Assembly (NCBI GenBank): GCA_009744235.1
Contig: WPHV01000002.1
Coordinates: 62,001-126,000 of the forward strand
Length of the DNA: 64,000 nt
Direction: 5' to 3'
Source of the DNA: Gillisella vitis
Lineage (GTDB): Bacteria > Pseudomonadota > Alphaproteobacteria > Rhizobiales > Rhizobiaceae
Both the position numbers and the translations under genes were made by a program. Shown piece after piece: positions 48,211-57,266 of the stretch. Position 1 is the stretch's first letter. The number at the start of each line of letters is the position of its first letter. A model generated the notes under the pieces. That model was not told the origin of the DNA and searched no databases. It saw only the letters and a program-made list of their open reading frames with translations.

Positions 48211-49422
48211 ATGAACATCGCCATTGACAGCCCCCTGATGCAAGACCGGGGGCTAAAGAAAATCCGTGCCTATCTGGATGAGATCATCGCCTTTCGGCGG
48301 GAACTCCATCAAAATCCGGAATTGGCCTTTCAGGAAAAGCGCACCAGCAATCTGGTCGTCTCCTATCTGGCCTCCTTTGGCTATCAGGTGGAGCATGGCA
48401 TTGCTGGAACAGGCATCGTCGCCAGTCTGAAAAAGGGGAGTGGCAGCCGGATCATCGGTCTTCGCGCCGATATGGACGCCTTGCCCATTCACGAAGCGAC
48501 AGGGCTTGCCTATGCCAGTCGTACCAAAGGCGTCATGCATGCCTGCGGCCATGACGGTCATACCGCGATCCTGGTTGCAGCGGCCCGCTATCTGGCCGAG
48601 ACGAGTGAATTCGATGGCACGGTTCGGCTGATTTTTCAGCCCGCCGAGGAGATCGGCGCGGGCGCGAAGAAACTGCTGGCCGAGGGCTTGTTCGAGCGCT
48701 TTCCCGTTGATGCGGTGTTTGGCCTGCACAATTGGCCGGATGTTCCCGCCGGTCATTTCGGCTTCGTGCCGGGTCCGGCCATGGCCTCTGTCGATCAGGC
48801 CCATATCACAGTGGTCGGCAAGGGCGGCCATGGGGCGGAACCGCATCGCGGCGTCGATCCGGTCCTGGCGTCAGCCTCGCTGATCACCGCCCTGCAAAGC
48901 ATCGTGTCGCGCAATGTCGATCCGCGGGAGATGGCGGTGATTACTGTCGGCTCGATCCATGGCGGTTCGGCGTCCAATGTCATTCCCGAAAGTGTCGAGC
49001 TGAAGCTGACAGTGCGCACATTCAACGAAGATGTCAGGCAGCAGCTCAGCGAACGCATCCCGGCACTGGCGCGTGCGCAAGCCGAAAGCTTCGGGGCGAG
49101 GGCGCAGGTCGATTATCGCTTTGGTTTTCCGCCCGTTCTCAATCATGCCGATGAAACCGCCTTTGCTCGCCAGGTGGCACTGCAAACCTTCGGTGACGAC
49201 AAGGTGATCGCCGATTTCAAACCGCGCACCGCAAGCGAGGACTTTGCTTTTCTGCTGCAAGCGCGGCCCGGCAGCTATCTGTTTGTCGGCAATGGCGACA
49301 GCGCTCCGCTGCACAGCGCGAGCTATGACTTCAACGACGAGATCATTCTGCCCGCCGCTCACTACTGGGTGCGGCTGGTGGAGAGCTACCTGTCATCCCC
49401 GGCTTCGGCCAAGATTATCTAG
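48211..49422 (+). CDS. M20-family amidohydrolase (YxeP/HipO-like N-acyl-amino-acid deacylase)
   Basis: A 403-residue M20D peptidase. The metal ligands are seen in HACGHDGHT (C112, H114), QPAEEIGAG (E146, E147) and FGLHNWPD. The dimerisation domain is about residues 190-310. These enzymes remove acyl groups from amino acids; YxeP and SndA in Bacillus deacetylate N-acetylcysteine derivatives. It is followed by an N-acetyltransferase gene, as expected for an acetylate/cleave/deacetylate pathway. Its product would be free cysteine in the cytoplasm. The ribosome site is weak, probably because the preceding repeat separates it from the LLM gene. Confidence 0.88.
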   Translation: MNIAIDSPLMQDRGLKKIRAYLDEIIAFRRELHQNPELAFQEKRTSNLVVSYLASFGYQVEHGIAGTGIVASLKKGSGSRIIGLRADMDALPIHEATGLAYASRTKGVMHACGHDGHTAILVAAARYLAETSEFDGTVRLIFQPAEEIGAGAKKLLAEGLFERFPVDAVFGLHNWPDVPAGHFGFVPGPAMASVDQAHITVVGKGGHGAEPHRGVDPVLASASLITALQSIVSRNVDPREMAVITVGSIHGGSASNVIPESVELKLTVRTFNEDVRQQLSERIPALARAQAESFGARAQVDYRFGFPPVLNHADETAFARQVALQTFGDDKVIADFKPRTASEDFAFLLQARPGSYLFVGNGDSAPLHSASYDFNDEIILPAAHYWVRLVESYLSSPASAKII

Positions 49423-49437
49423 AGGATGTGCACCGCC

Positions 49438-49980
49438 ATGACCGATACCTTCGTTTACACCTCGCCGCTCGATCCCTTGGCCAAGCCGCTGATCGACGAT
49501 CTGATCCGTGAATATGACGGTCGCTACGGGACGTTTTTCAGCGCGGAGGGCGCGGTCGCGGAAATCAACCGCTATCCTGCGGAAGCCTTTCAGCCACCGT
49601 TCGGCAATTTCCTGCTGCTGCTGCGCGATGGCCAGCCGATCAGCGGCGGTGCCTTCAAGTTCTATGACGAGACCACCGCCGAGTTCAAACGCATCTGGAC
49701 CCATCCCGATTACCGGCGCCAGGGGCTCGCACGTATCGTGTTGGCCGAACTGGAAGTCCAGGCGGCGCGGCAGGGCTATGGACGGATCTACCTCACCACC
49801 GGCTTTCGCCAGCCGGAGGCGGTTGGGCTCTATTTGAAAAATGGCTATAGCGCCCTGTTCGATCCGGCGGTCGATCCAGAAATCCATCGTACACTGCCCT
49901 TCGAGAAGGACATCCGCCATCTCGCCGTAGGCGATGAAAAGCCGCAGCTTCGCCCGGAGCGCCGCGCCGTCTCAGTATAG
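49438..49980 (+). CDS. GNAT-family N-acetyltransferase (YxeL/SnaA-like), sulfur-free
   Basis: The ATG at 49438 gives 180 residues; an upstream GTG at 49426 is an alternative. The GNAT acetyl-CoA loop is seen as RRQGLA (residues 93-98), followed by helix RIVLAELEVQAARQGYGRIY and YLKNGYSALFDP. It lies between the M20 deacylase and the amino-acid-type importer, the place of YxeL in the Bacillus yxe operon, where YxeL acetylates the amino group of the S-substituted cysteine. The protein has no Cys and no Met beyond the initiator. Substrate assignment is inference. Confidence 0.85.
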   Translation: MTDTFVYTSPLDPLAKPLIDDLIREYDGRYGTFFSAEGAVAEINRYPAEAFQPPFGNFLLLLRDGQPISGGAFKFYDETTAEFKRIWTHPDYRRQGLARIVLAELEVQAARQGYGRIYLTTGFRQPEAVGLYLKNGYSALFDPAVDPEIHRTLPFEKDIRHLAVGDEKPQLRPERRAVSV

Positions 49981-50025
49981 TTCTTCTCAACCTTTCAGCC
50001 CACCCTCTTCAGAAAGGACGGCGCC

Positions 50026-51792
50026 ATGGCTCTCACTTCGGACTTTCCAGGCATCCGGCATGTGGATGTCGCCAGCGATCAACCCCATGATCTTTCGCGG
50101 TTGAAGGTCGTTCCTGCCCGCTACCCGGCCCGGATTGTTGGCACGGTGTTTGCGGCGGTTGTCATCATTGCAGCGCTCTATTCCACCTTTACCAATCCAC
50201 GCTGGGGCTGGAGCGTGTTTGCACAATGGTTCTTTGCGGAGCCGGTTCTGGCCGGGCTTGGCCGGACCCTGTTGCTGACTGTGCTGGCCACCATCAGCGG
50301 CTCGGTCCTGGGGACGGCACTGGCGCTGGCGCGGGTGTCGCGCTCACCGCTGCTGTCTGGCCTGTCCTGGGGCTATATCTGGCTGCTGCGCTCCATCCCG
50401 ATGATCGTACTGCTGCTGGTGCTCAACAATCTCGGCTATCTCTATGAAACCATTCACATTGCCGTACCCTTTACCGGCCAGGTGCTGGTGGATTACCCGA
50501 CCGTGCAATTGCTGACGCCATTTGCCGCCGCCTTTATCGGGTTGACGCTCAACCAGTCGGCTTTCTTTGCCGAAATCGTTCGTGGTGGCATTCTCTCGGT
50601 CGATCAGGGCCAGTTGGAGGCGGCGGCTGCCCTTGGCCTGCCGCGCCGTCGCCAGGCCTTCAGGATTGTGCTGCCGCAGGCAATGCGCACCATCCTGCCG
50701 ACCGGTTTCAATGAGATCATCGGCCTGGCCAAGGCCACGTCCATTGTCTATGTGCTGGCGCTGCCGGAACTGTTCTATACAGTCCAGGTCATCTATCGCC
50801 GCAATCTGGAAGTCATTCCGCTGCTGATGGTCGCCACGGCCTGGTATCTGGTGATCATGACGGTGCTTTCGGTCGCCCAGCACTATATCGAACGGCATTT
50901 TTCCAAGGGTGCGCTGCGCAATCCGAAGCCCTTGCCATTCCGGGCGTTCTTCGGGCGGGCGGCATTGACAACGGTGTCAGCGGTGACGGCCAATCGCCGG
51001 TCTGCCCTCAAGGATTTGACCGCGCTTCGCCAGGGCGGTGTGGTGCGCATCCAGAATGTGTCGAAGAGTTTCGGTCATCTCAAGGTTCTGGATGGTGTCG
51101 ATCTGACGCTGAAAGCCGGAAGCGTCACGGCAATTCTTGGCCCCTCTGGTTCTGGCAAATCGACGCTTTTGCGCAGCATCAACCATCTGGAGCGTGTCGA
51201 TCACGGCTTCATCTCGGTCGATGGCGAACTGGTCGGTTATAACAGACGCGGCAATGTGCTTTACGAGTTGAAGGAGAAGGACATCCTGAAACGCCGCGTT
51301 GAGATCGGCATGGTGTTCCAGAGCTTTAATCTCTTCCCGCATCTGACCGTGCTTGAAAACCTGATCGAAGCGCCGATTGCTGTGCTTGGCCTGCCACGCG
51401 ACGAGGCCATTCTGCTGGCCCAGGACCTGCTGGCCCGTGTCGGCCTCAGCGACAAGATCCATGCCTATCCCCGGCAATTGTCCGGCGGCCAGCAGCAGCG
51501 TGTGGCGATCGCCCGGGCGCTGGCGCTGAAGCCCAAGGTTCTGCTGTTCGACGAACCGACCTCGGCGCTCGACCCTGAACTGGTGGGGGAAGTGCTCGAT
51601 GTGATCAAGGAACTGGCGCGCACCGGTACGACACTGGTGATCGTCACCCATGAAATCGGCTTTGCCCGTGAAGTCGCCGATACGGTCGTCTTCATGGAAG
51701 GCGGGCGCGTGCTTGATGTCGATACCCCAGAACGGATCTTTAGCCATGCCGCTCACCCGCGCACCCAGGAATTCCTGGCCAAGGTGTTGTGA
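50026..51792 (+). CDS. Fused amino-acid-type ABC transporter permease/ATP-binding protein
   Basis: A 588-residue fusion. Residues 1-300 form a His/Glu/Gln-type permease with a cytoplasmic N-terminus, about five helices and an EAA loop (EIVRGGILSVDQGQLEAAAA, then LGLPRRRQAFRIVLPQA, 183-219). Residues 336-588 form a complete ABC ATPase: Walker A GPSGSGKST (372-380), Q-loop QSFNLFPHLT, signature LSGGQQQRVAIARAL and Walker B VLLFDEPTSALD. No frameshift or stop separates the halves, so this is a real single polypeptide. It would work as a homodimer with the two binding proteins that follow. It has no Cys. Confidence 0.92.
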   Translation: MALTSDFPGIRHVDVASDQPHDLSRLKVVPARYPARIVGTVFAAVVIIAALYSTFTNPRWGWSVFAQWFFAEPVLAGLGRTLLLTVLATISGSVLGTALALARVSRSPLLSGLSWGYIWLLRSIPMIVLLLVLNNLGYLYETIHIAVPFTGQVLVDYPTVQLLTPFAAAFIGLTLNQSAFFAEIVRGGILSVDQGQLEAAAALGLPRRRQAFRIVLPQAMRTILPTGFNEIIGLAKATSIVYVLALPELFYTVQVIYRRNLEVIPLLMVATAWYLVIMTVLSVAQHYIERHFSKGALRNPKPLPFRAFFGRAALTTVSAVTANRRSALKDLTALRQGGVVRIQNVSKSFGHLKVLDGVDLTLKAGSVTAILGPSGSGKSTLLRSINHLERVDHGFISVDGELVGYNRRGNVLYELKEKDILKRRVEIGMVFQSFNLFPHLTVLENLIEAPIAVLGLPRDEAILLAQDLLARVGLSDKIHAYPRQLSGGQQQRVAIARALALKPKVLLFDEPTSALDPELVGEVLDVIKELARTGTTLVIVTHEIGFAREVADTVVFMEGGRVLDVDTPERIFSHAAHPRTQEFLAKVL

Positions 51793-51858
51793 GCGCCCGC
51801 ACCGAAACTAAAACTGAAACTCAAACCCATCACCCCCACTTTCTGACTGGAGAGCAGC

Positions 51859-52797
51859 ATGACATTTCGGAAAATCCTGCCGGGCCTGGCCCTGGCCGCA
51901 TTCACGGCATTGGCCGCAGACAGCGCCTTGGCTGCTGATAAATTCGATCTGAGCCCTGACATATCGAACCGGGTGCGGGCCGAGAAAAACGAGGCGGCCA
52001 TTGCAGCGATCAAGCCCGGGTTCAAATTCACGACGCCAGGCAAATTCACGGTGGCTGTCAGCCCTTTCGATCCGCCGGTCGTCACTTATGCATCCGATGC
52101 CAAGACGATCGTTGGAGCGGACCCGGATCTTGCCCAATTGCTGGCGGATTCGTTGGGATTAGAGCTTGAAATTGTCCCGGTCGCCTGGGCGGATTGGCCG
52201 CTCGGCATTGTCTCGGGCAAATACGATGCTGTCATCAGCAATGTCACCGTGACGGAGCAACGCAAGGAGAAATACGATTTCTCAACCTATCGCCGTGATC
52301 TGCTTGGCTTTTACGTCGCCAAAAACAGCCCGATTACCGAAATCAAGGAACCGAAGGATGTCGCGGGTCTGAAGCTGATTACCTCCTCCGGCACCAATCA
52401 GGAAAAGATCATTCTGGACTGGGATCGCCAGAACGTCGCTGCTGGCCTGAAGCCGATCGAGGTGCAATATTACGAGGATAGCGCCGCCAGCGATCTGGCG
52501 CTTCAGTCGGGACGTGCCGATGTGCGGTTCAACACCAATGCCAGCCAGGCCTATGGTGCGCTGATCAAGGGCAACACGCGGCTGGTCGGCAATGTCAACG
52601 GCGGCTGGCCGTTGACGGCAGATATCGCCACCGTGACCCGCAAGAATGCGGGACTTGCCGATGCCTTGACCATTGCCACAAACGCTCTGATCAAAACCGG
52701 CAAATATGGCGAGGTGCTGAAGCGTTGGAACCTGACGGCGGAAGCCATTCCGGAAAGTCGCACCAATCCGCCTGGCCTGCCGAAGAGCGGTTCGTAA
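51859..52797 (+). CDS. Amino-acid-type ABC transporter substrate-binding protein (copy 1, sulfur-free)
   Basis: A 312-residue family-3 binding protein. The signal peptide (MTFRKILPGLALAAFTALAA, cleavage near SALA) is followed by DKFDLSPDISNRVRAEKNEA and the two-lobe core (VAVSPFDPPVVTYASDAKTI, AWADWPLGIVSGKYDAVISN, VTVTEQRKEKYDFSTYRRDL). The mature protein has no Cys and no Met. GGAGAG precedes the ATG. It lies 66 bases after the fused permease/ATPase and is paralogous to the next gene. An S-substituted cysteine is a likely ligand by context. Confidence 0.9.
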   Translation: MTFRKILPGLALAAFTALAADSALAADKFDLSPDISNRVRAEKNEAAIAAIKPGFKFTTPGKFTVAVSPFDPPVVTYASDAKTIVGADPDLAQLLADSLGLELEIVPVAWADWPLGIVSGKYDAVISNVTVTEQRKEKYDFSTYRRDLLGFYVAKNSPITEIKEPKDVAGLKLITSSGTNQEKIILDWDRQNVAAGLKPIEVQYYEDSAASDLALQSGRADVRFNTNASQAYGALIKGNTRLVGNVNGGWPLTADIATVTRKNAGLADALTIATNALIKTGKYGEVLKRWNLTAEAIPESRTNPPGLPKSGS

Positions 52798-52853
52798 CCC
52801 CGCACAGCTTTGGGGCGGTCATCAGCTCCGCCCCATATTTTCAGGAGGTTTCC

Positions 52854-53789
52854 ATGGATTATGCCATGCGGCGGATAAGCCGGGCTCTTGCCGCCTTGAT
52901 GCTCTTACTGCAAGCGGTTTCGCCGGTTTCGGCCGAACCCTTCGATCTGTCGCCGCAGCAGCCGGGCCGCCTGCATGTAGAACAGGATGCAAAGGCCGTA
53001 GCCGCTCTTCCGTCGAATTATAAATTCGTCTCCCCTGGAACCCTGACAGTTGCCGTTGCAGTCGGTTCTCCGCCGATTGCGGCCTATGCAACGGATGCCA
53101 GCACGGTGGTTGGCTTCGATCCAGATCTTGCCCTTCTGGTGGCGGAAAGCCTTGGTCTGAAGCTGGACCTTGTTTCGGTCGCCTGGGCGGATTGGCCGCT
53201 GGGACTTACCTCTGGCAAATATGATGCGGTTATCTCCAATGTCGGTGTCACCGAGCAACGCAAGCAGAAATTCGATTTCTCCACTTACCGGCATGGGATG
53301 CATGGCTTTTACGTCAAGAACGATAGCCCGATCACGGTGTTGAAAGAGCAGAAGGATGTCGCCGGTTTGCGGATCATCGTCGCCTCCGGGACGATCCAGG
53401 AGCGGATACTTCTGGAATGGGACAAGCAGAACAGGGCAAACGGCTTGAAACCGCTGGAACTGCAATATTACGACGACGAGGCCGCCGCCGATCTGGCGCT
53501 GCAATCGGGCCGGGCCGATGCCAATTTCGGACCCAACGCCATGCAGGCCTGGCAGGCGGCAACGCTGCACCGCAAGCGGCTGGTGGGTACCGTCAATGCC
53601 GGCTGGCCGTTGACGGCGGATGTCGGTGTCACCACCCGCAAGGGCAGCGGTTTGGCGGAACCGATTACCCTTGCCATCAACGATCTGATTGCTGGGGGGA
53701 CATATCAGGCAGCTTTGGCGCGCTGGGGTCTTTCCCATGAGGGCCTGACAGAATCGCAGGTCAATCCGCCCGGCCTGCCAAGTTATTGA
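52854..53789 (+). CDS. Amino-acid-type ABC transporter substrate-binding protein (copy 2)
   Basis: AGGAGG is seven bases before the ATG at 52854; the longer frame from 52725 overlaps copy 1 and is rejected. The 311-residue product has a signal peptide ending near PVSA, then EPFDLSPQQPGRLHVEQDAK. The same core as copy 1 follows (AWADWPLGLTSGKYDAVISN, GVTEQRKQKFDFSTYRHGMH, SGTIQERILLEWDKQN). It has no Cys and two Met in the mature part. Two binding proteins for one fused transporter suggest a wider range of ligands. Confidence 0.9.
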   Translation: MDYAMRRISRALAALMLLLQAVSPVSAEPFDLSPQQPGRLHVEQDAKAVAALPSNYKFVSPGTLTVAVAVGSPPIAAYATDASTVVGFDPDLALLVAESLGLKLDLVSVAWADWPLGLTSGKYDAVISNVGVTEQRKQKFDFSTYRHGMHGFYVKNDSPITVLKEQKDVAGLRIIVASGTIQERILLEWDKQNRANGLKPLELQYYDDEAAADLALQSGRADANFGPNAMQAWQAATLHRKRLVGTVNAGWPLTADVGVTTRKGSGLAEPITLAINDLIAGGTYQAALARWGLSHEGLTESQVNPPGLPSY

Positions 53790-53830
53790 AGGCTCCGATG
53801 ATCATTTCTCCCGCATAAAAGGACCGTTGC

Positions 53831-54910
53831 ATGGCCATTGCGATCAATCATATCGGTTTCTTGATCCCGGGTAATTATCCGGAAACCGACCCTTTGTCCG
53901 GCCTTGAAACCACGCTGAACCTGTTTGAATTCGGCGAACAGCTCGGCTTCGACTCGGCCTGGGTACGCCATCGCCATCTGGAGCCGGGCATTTCCTCTGC
54001 GGCGGTTTTCCTGGCTGCCGCCAGTCAGCGGACCCGCCGGATCGAGATTGGTACGGCGGTCATCCCGCTGGGCTATGAAAGTCCCTTTCGGCTGGCGGAA
54101 GATCTGGCGCTGGCCGATGTGCTCTCCGCTGGCCGGTTGAATATCGGGGTTAGCGCTGGCCTACCCGCCCATCTTGAACTGATCGGCAAGAAGGTGTTCG
54201 ATGGCGATTGGACGAGCTATGATTTTTCCCATAACCGTGTTCTGCGATTGATCGACAATTTGCGCAGCGACTATCTTGGTGGCGAAGATACAAGGTTGAA
54301 AACGCCGTTCGGTCCGCAGCGCCCCCGGCTGCAACCGCATGCGAAAGGGTTGATCGACCGGATCTGGTATGGCGGCGGTTCCATTGCTTCGGCCAGATGG
54401 GCAGGCAGCAACGGCCTTAACCTGCTGATCGGCAATGTCACGTCCGGTGAGGACACCGACAATTTCTATGAGGCGCAGGCCCGGCAACTCAGTCTTTACC
54501 GAGCAGCAGGCGGGGCGGCCAGCCGGGTGGCGCTAGGCCGGGTGATTGTGCCGCTCGACAATGCCGATGCTCCGACCCGGCGCAAATATCTCGATTTTGC
54601 CGCTGGGCGTCTGGAGCGAACGCTGCACCCGAATGGGGAGCGCCGTACGCTTTTCCCGCGTGATCTGGTTGGCAGTTCCGACGATATTCTCGAATGGCTC
54701 CATGCCGACCCGATCCTGAGCGAGGTGACGGAGCTGCGTCTGGAACTGCCCTATGAGTTCGAGCAGGACGAATACCGGCAGATTCTACAGGATTTTGGCA
54801 CCAAAATTGCGCCGGAACTGGGATGGCAGGCCCGTAATGAAGATGGCACGCAAGCGCTTGGGTCTGCGCTGGATCACAGCCATACGCGGAGCGCACGCCG
54901 GACCCATTGA
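53831..54910 (+). CDS. LLM class flavin-dependent oxidoreductase (sulfur-free)
   Basis: A 359-residue TIM-barrel LLM protein: FEFGEQLGFDSAWVRHRHLE, RRIEIGTAVIPLGYESPFRL, LADVLSAGRLNIGVSAGLPA and DRIWYGGGSIASARWAGSNG. The C-terminal tail after about residue 335 is polar and probably disordered. AAAGGA precedes the ATG. It is the last gene of the rightward cluster that begins at 45728. The protein has no Cys and no Met except the initiator. Its substrate is unknown; within the cluster it may handle a second class of S-substituted compounds. Confidence 0.85.
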   Translation: MAIAINHIGFLIPGNYPETDPLSGLETTLNLFEFGEQLGFDSAWVRHRHLEPGISSAAVFLAAASQRTRRIEIGTAVIPLGYESPFRLAEDLALADVLSAGRLNIGVSAGLPAHLELIGKKVFDGDWTSYDFSHNRVLRLIDNLRSDYLGGEDTRLKTPFGPQRPRLQPHAKGLIDRIWYGGGSIASARWAGSNGLNLLIGNVTSGEDTDNFYEAQARQLSLYRAAGGAASRVALGRVIVPLDNADAPTRRKYLDFAAGRLERTLHPNGERRTLFPRDLVGSSDDILEWLHADPILSEVTELRLELPYEFEQDEYRQILQDFGTKIAPELGWQARNEDGTQALGSALDHSHTRSARRTH

Positions 54911-54983
54911 GGAAAAGCCCTTCACCATACGGTAAGAAGGGTCATTTCCAATACCATTCCGTATCACGCATCTCAAGACGTCC

Positions 54984-56306
54984 CTAAAGCGCGAGCTGGG
55001 GTATGTCGATCCGGACAATAAGGCCCGTCGGGTGATTGGACAGCAGCGTAATTTTGCTCTGATGGGCATGTGCTATATCTGCGACAATCGACAGACCCAG
55101 ACCAAAACCGGCGCGTTTGCTACGCGAAGCGTCTCCTTTGAAAAACGGTTCGAAAACCTTTTCTCTGAGATCTTTGGGAATGCCTGGTCCGTCATCGATC
55201 ACCAGGATCGAAAAAACCGGGCCATTGACCTGGAGTTTGACGAGGATGGTCTTTCCAAACTTTGTGGCATTGTCGCAAAGATTGGTGACTGCCCGCATGA
55301 TTGACAGCGGTCGGCAGTTGGCAATCAGCTTGTTCGGCCCCTGATATTCGACATCGAAGCCTATGTCTGAAAAATCACTGCAAACGGTTTGCAGGATGCT
55401 CGCAACATCAACGCGTTCAATGCCTTCGGTTGCAAAATCATCACGGAGATAGTTCAGGCTTTCGGTCAGAAGATCATCGATATGATCGATATCCGTCAGC
55501 AGGGCTTCCCGCAAGGCACCGGCCTCCATGCGCTCCGAGCGCAATCTGAGCCGCGTCAAGGGAGTGCGAACATCATGGCTAATCCCCCTCAGCATTCGGG
55601 TCCGGCCATCCACCATGATGCGAATACGATTTCGCATGCCGTTCAGCGCACGGGCAAGCAGTAGGATCTCAATCGTGCCGCGCTCCTCGAAAATCTGGGA
55701 GCTATTGTTGATATCCGACTTTATCGCCGCCACGGATATTCTCTTTATCGGTTCGGTCACCGCCCTGATCGCAAAGGCGAAGAAAAAAGCCATCAAGACG
55801 ACCACCGCGATAAAGTAATATGTCGTCTGACTGAGAAACGAAGTCGTCAGAATCGTATCGGGAAGACCGAAAAATATAACCATTGTCTGGTCATCCACTT
55901 TCTCGGCAAACACACGACGGCCATCCAGAAACGCGCGCCAGCCGCCAAGGGGCGGTTCCCCGTCAGGCGGAAACAGAAAATCGACAAATGTCTCGGCAAA
56001 ACCCTGGAACTCGGGGGAGGTCTTGAACTTGTCAGCCAGCGATATCGGTGCAAGCGAGACCTCCAAGCCTGCGCGTTGCGCGTTGGTTAGAATGGAGGTG
56101 CGTTCGTCAGGAGAGGCCTGTGCCAAAACAAGCGCGAGGGTCCTGACCTGTGTGGCGGTGCTTTCCAGATTGGGGATGGCGTAATCATTTTTCGCGACAT
56201 TTTCCAATGTCCTGCCTGTTAAGATGACGGTGACCAATGCCAGGAGAATGATGACGGTGATTTGGCCGCGAAGGGTTCTTGGTAATGCGCGGAAATTCCT
56301 AGACAT
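54984..56306 (-). CDS. Sensor histidine kinase (EnvZ-like)
   Basis: The ATG at 56306 overlaps the response-regulator stop by eight bases and follows GAAGAGG. The product is 440 residues: a helix at about 13-33, a periplasmic domain (35-160), a second helix (about 163-183), a HAMP region, HisKA with RGISHDVRTPLTRLRLRSER, and HATPase (N box NLCDNATKFG, G1 VIDDGPGIPKDLREKVFEPF, G2 GFGLGLSIVADIA). It is the partner of the OmpR-type regulator encoded just upstream in the same unit. The inducing signal is not known. Confidence 0.9.
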   Translation of the reverse strand: MSRNFRALPRTLRGQITVIILLALVTVILTGRTLENVAKNDYAIPNLESTATQVRTLALVLAQASPDERTSILTNAQRAGLEVSLAPISLADKFKTSPEFQGFAETFVDFLFPPDGEPPLGGWRAFLDGRRVFAEKVDDQTMVIFFGLPDTILTTSFLSQTTYYFIAVVVLMAFFFAFAIRAVTEPIKRISVAAIKSDINNSSQIFEERGTIEILLLARALNGMRNRIRIMVDGRTRMLRGISHDVRTPLTRLRLRSERMEAGALREALLTDIDHIDDLLTESLNYLRDDFATEGIERVDVASILQTVCSDFSDIGFDVEYQGPNKLIANCRPLSIMRAVTNLCDNATKFGKTILVKLQVNGPVFSILVIDDGPGIPKDLREKVFEPFFKGDASRSKRAGFGLGLSIVADIAHAHQSKITLLSNHPTGLIVRIDIPQLAL

Positions 56307-57024
56307 GAACCTCTTCCACGACAGCAGTGAAGACATAGCCACCCAAGCGAACCGTTTTCAAAAGCGCCGGGTCCCGCGGGTCTTTTTCGATCTTCTGTCG
56401 CAACCGGCTGATATGGACATCAATGCTGCGTTCGATCGGGCCTGCCAGGCCCGCATGGGTCGCGCTCAGCAATTGCTCCCTGGTCAGCACGCGTCCAGGG
56501 TTTTGGCAGAAGGCCAGCAGCAGATCGAACTCATGGGTGGTCATCGCAACGCGAGCGTGGCTTGGATCGTGGATCTGCCGCCGGGCAGGATCAACCTGCC
56601 ATCCATCGAAGCGGAAAAAGCTTTTCCGTAAACTGTCTGGCCGTTGAGATGTCACTCTGGAGCGCCTGAGAAGACCTTTGATCCGTGCCGTCAACTCCCT
56701 GAGAACGAAAGGCTTTGTGACATAGTCGTCAGCGCCGATTTCCAGACCGACGACACGGTCGATATCGCTGCTTACCGAGGTCAACATCAGGATGGGAATA
56801 TCGCCGCTGCCTCGAAGCCGCCTGCAGATGCTAAATCCGTCCTCTCCGGGCAGCATCACATCGAGGACGACGAGATCGAACTCCAGTGCACGCATCTTGG
56901 CGTCCATGTCGGCGCCATCCGCTGCGACCTCGACGAGCATTCCTTGCTCGTTGAGGCTATCGCGGACCATGCCGGCAATCTGCTCGTCATCTTCTACAAT
57001 CAGGATCTTGGGCGCTTCCGACAT
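56299..57024 (-). CDS. OmpR-family response regulator
   Basis: A 241-residue regulator. The receiver has the acidic residues in LIVEDDEQIAG, phosphoacceptor D55 (VVLDVMLPGEDGF) and the Lys of DDYVTKPF. The C-terminal winged helix (about 145-235) includes MTTHEFDLLLAFCQNPGRVL, SIDVHISRLRQKIEKDPRDP and VRLGGYVF. It is divergent from the RND efflux operon, and tandem 10-bp-spaced TTAACA repeats lie in the shared gap, so it probably controls that pump. Confidence 0.93.
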   Translation of the reverse strand: MSEAPKILIVEDDEQIAGMVRDSLNEQGMLVEVAADGADMDAKMRALEFDLVVLDVMLPGEDGFSICRRLRGSGDIPILMLTSVSSDIDRVVGLEIGADDYVTKPFVLRELTARIKGLLRRSRVTSQRPDSLRKSFFRFDGWQVDPARRQIHDPSHARVAMTTHEFDLLLAFCQNPGRVLTREQLLSATHAGLAGPIERSIDVHISRLRQKIEKDPRDPALLKTVRLGGYVFTAVVEEVHV

Positions 57025-57154
57025 CGCTTATCCATTGTTGCTTGTAAAAAGGGTCGCTTCCCCTTCAAGACATTCTCTTACCATAATCGTTTCAGGCTTC
57101 GGACGTCTTATATATTAAGATTTGTTGTACTCGACCGGACCTGACAGCAGGTCT

Positions 57155-57180
57155 TTAACAAAACTTAACAGAATGAAACA
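57155..57180 (+). promoter_or_regulatory. Tandem direct repeats TTAACA at 10-bp spacing, candidate OmpR-family box
   Basis: TTAACA at 57155-57160 and 57165-57170, with a weaker third unit (GAAACA) at 57175-57180. Direct hexamers repeated every 10 or 11 bases are the usual form of OmpR/PhoB-type binding sites. They lie between the divergent regulator and the RND adaptor gene. A nearby palindrome (GACCTG-ACAG-CAGGTC, 57138-57153) is an alternative. Confidence 0.55.
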
Positions 57181-57266
57181 CCCAACCGATCATCCATGTG
57201 GGAGAGAACGGCAGTCAATCTGCTGCCTCTTTCACCGGAGGCACGCCAGCAAACACTGGAGTGCAC

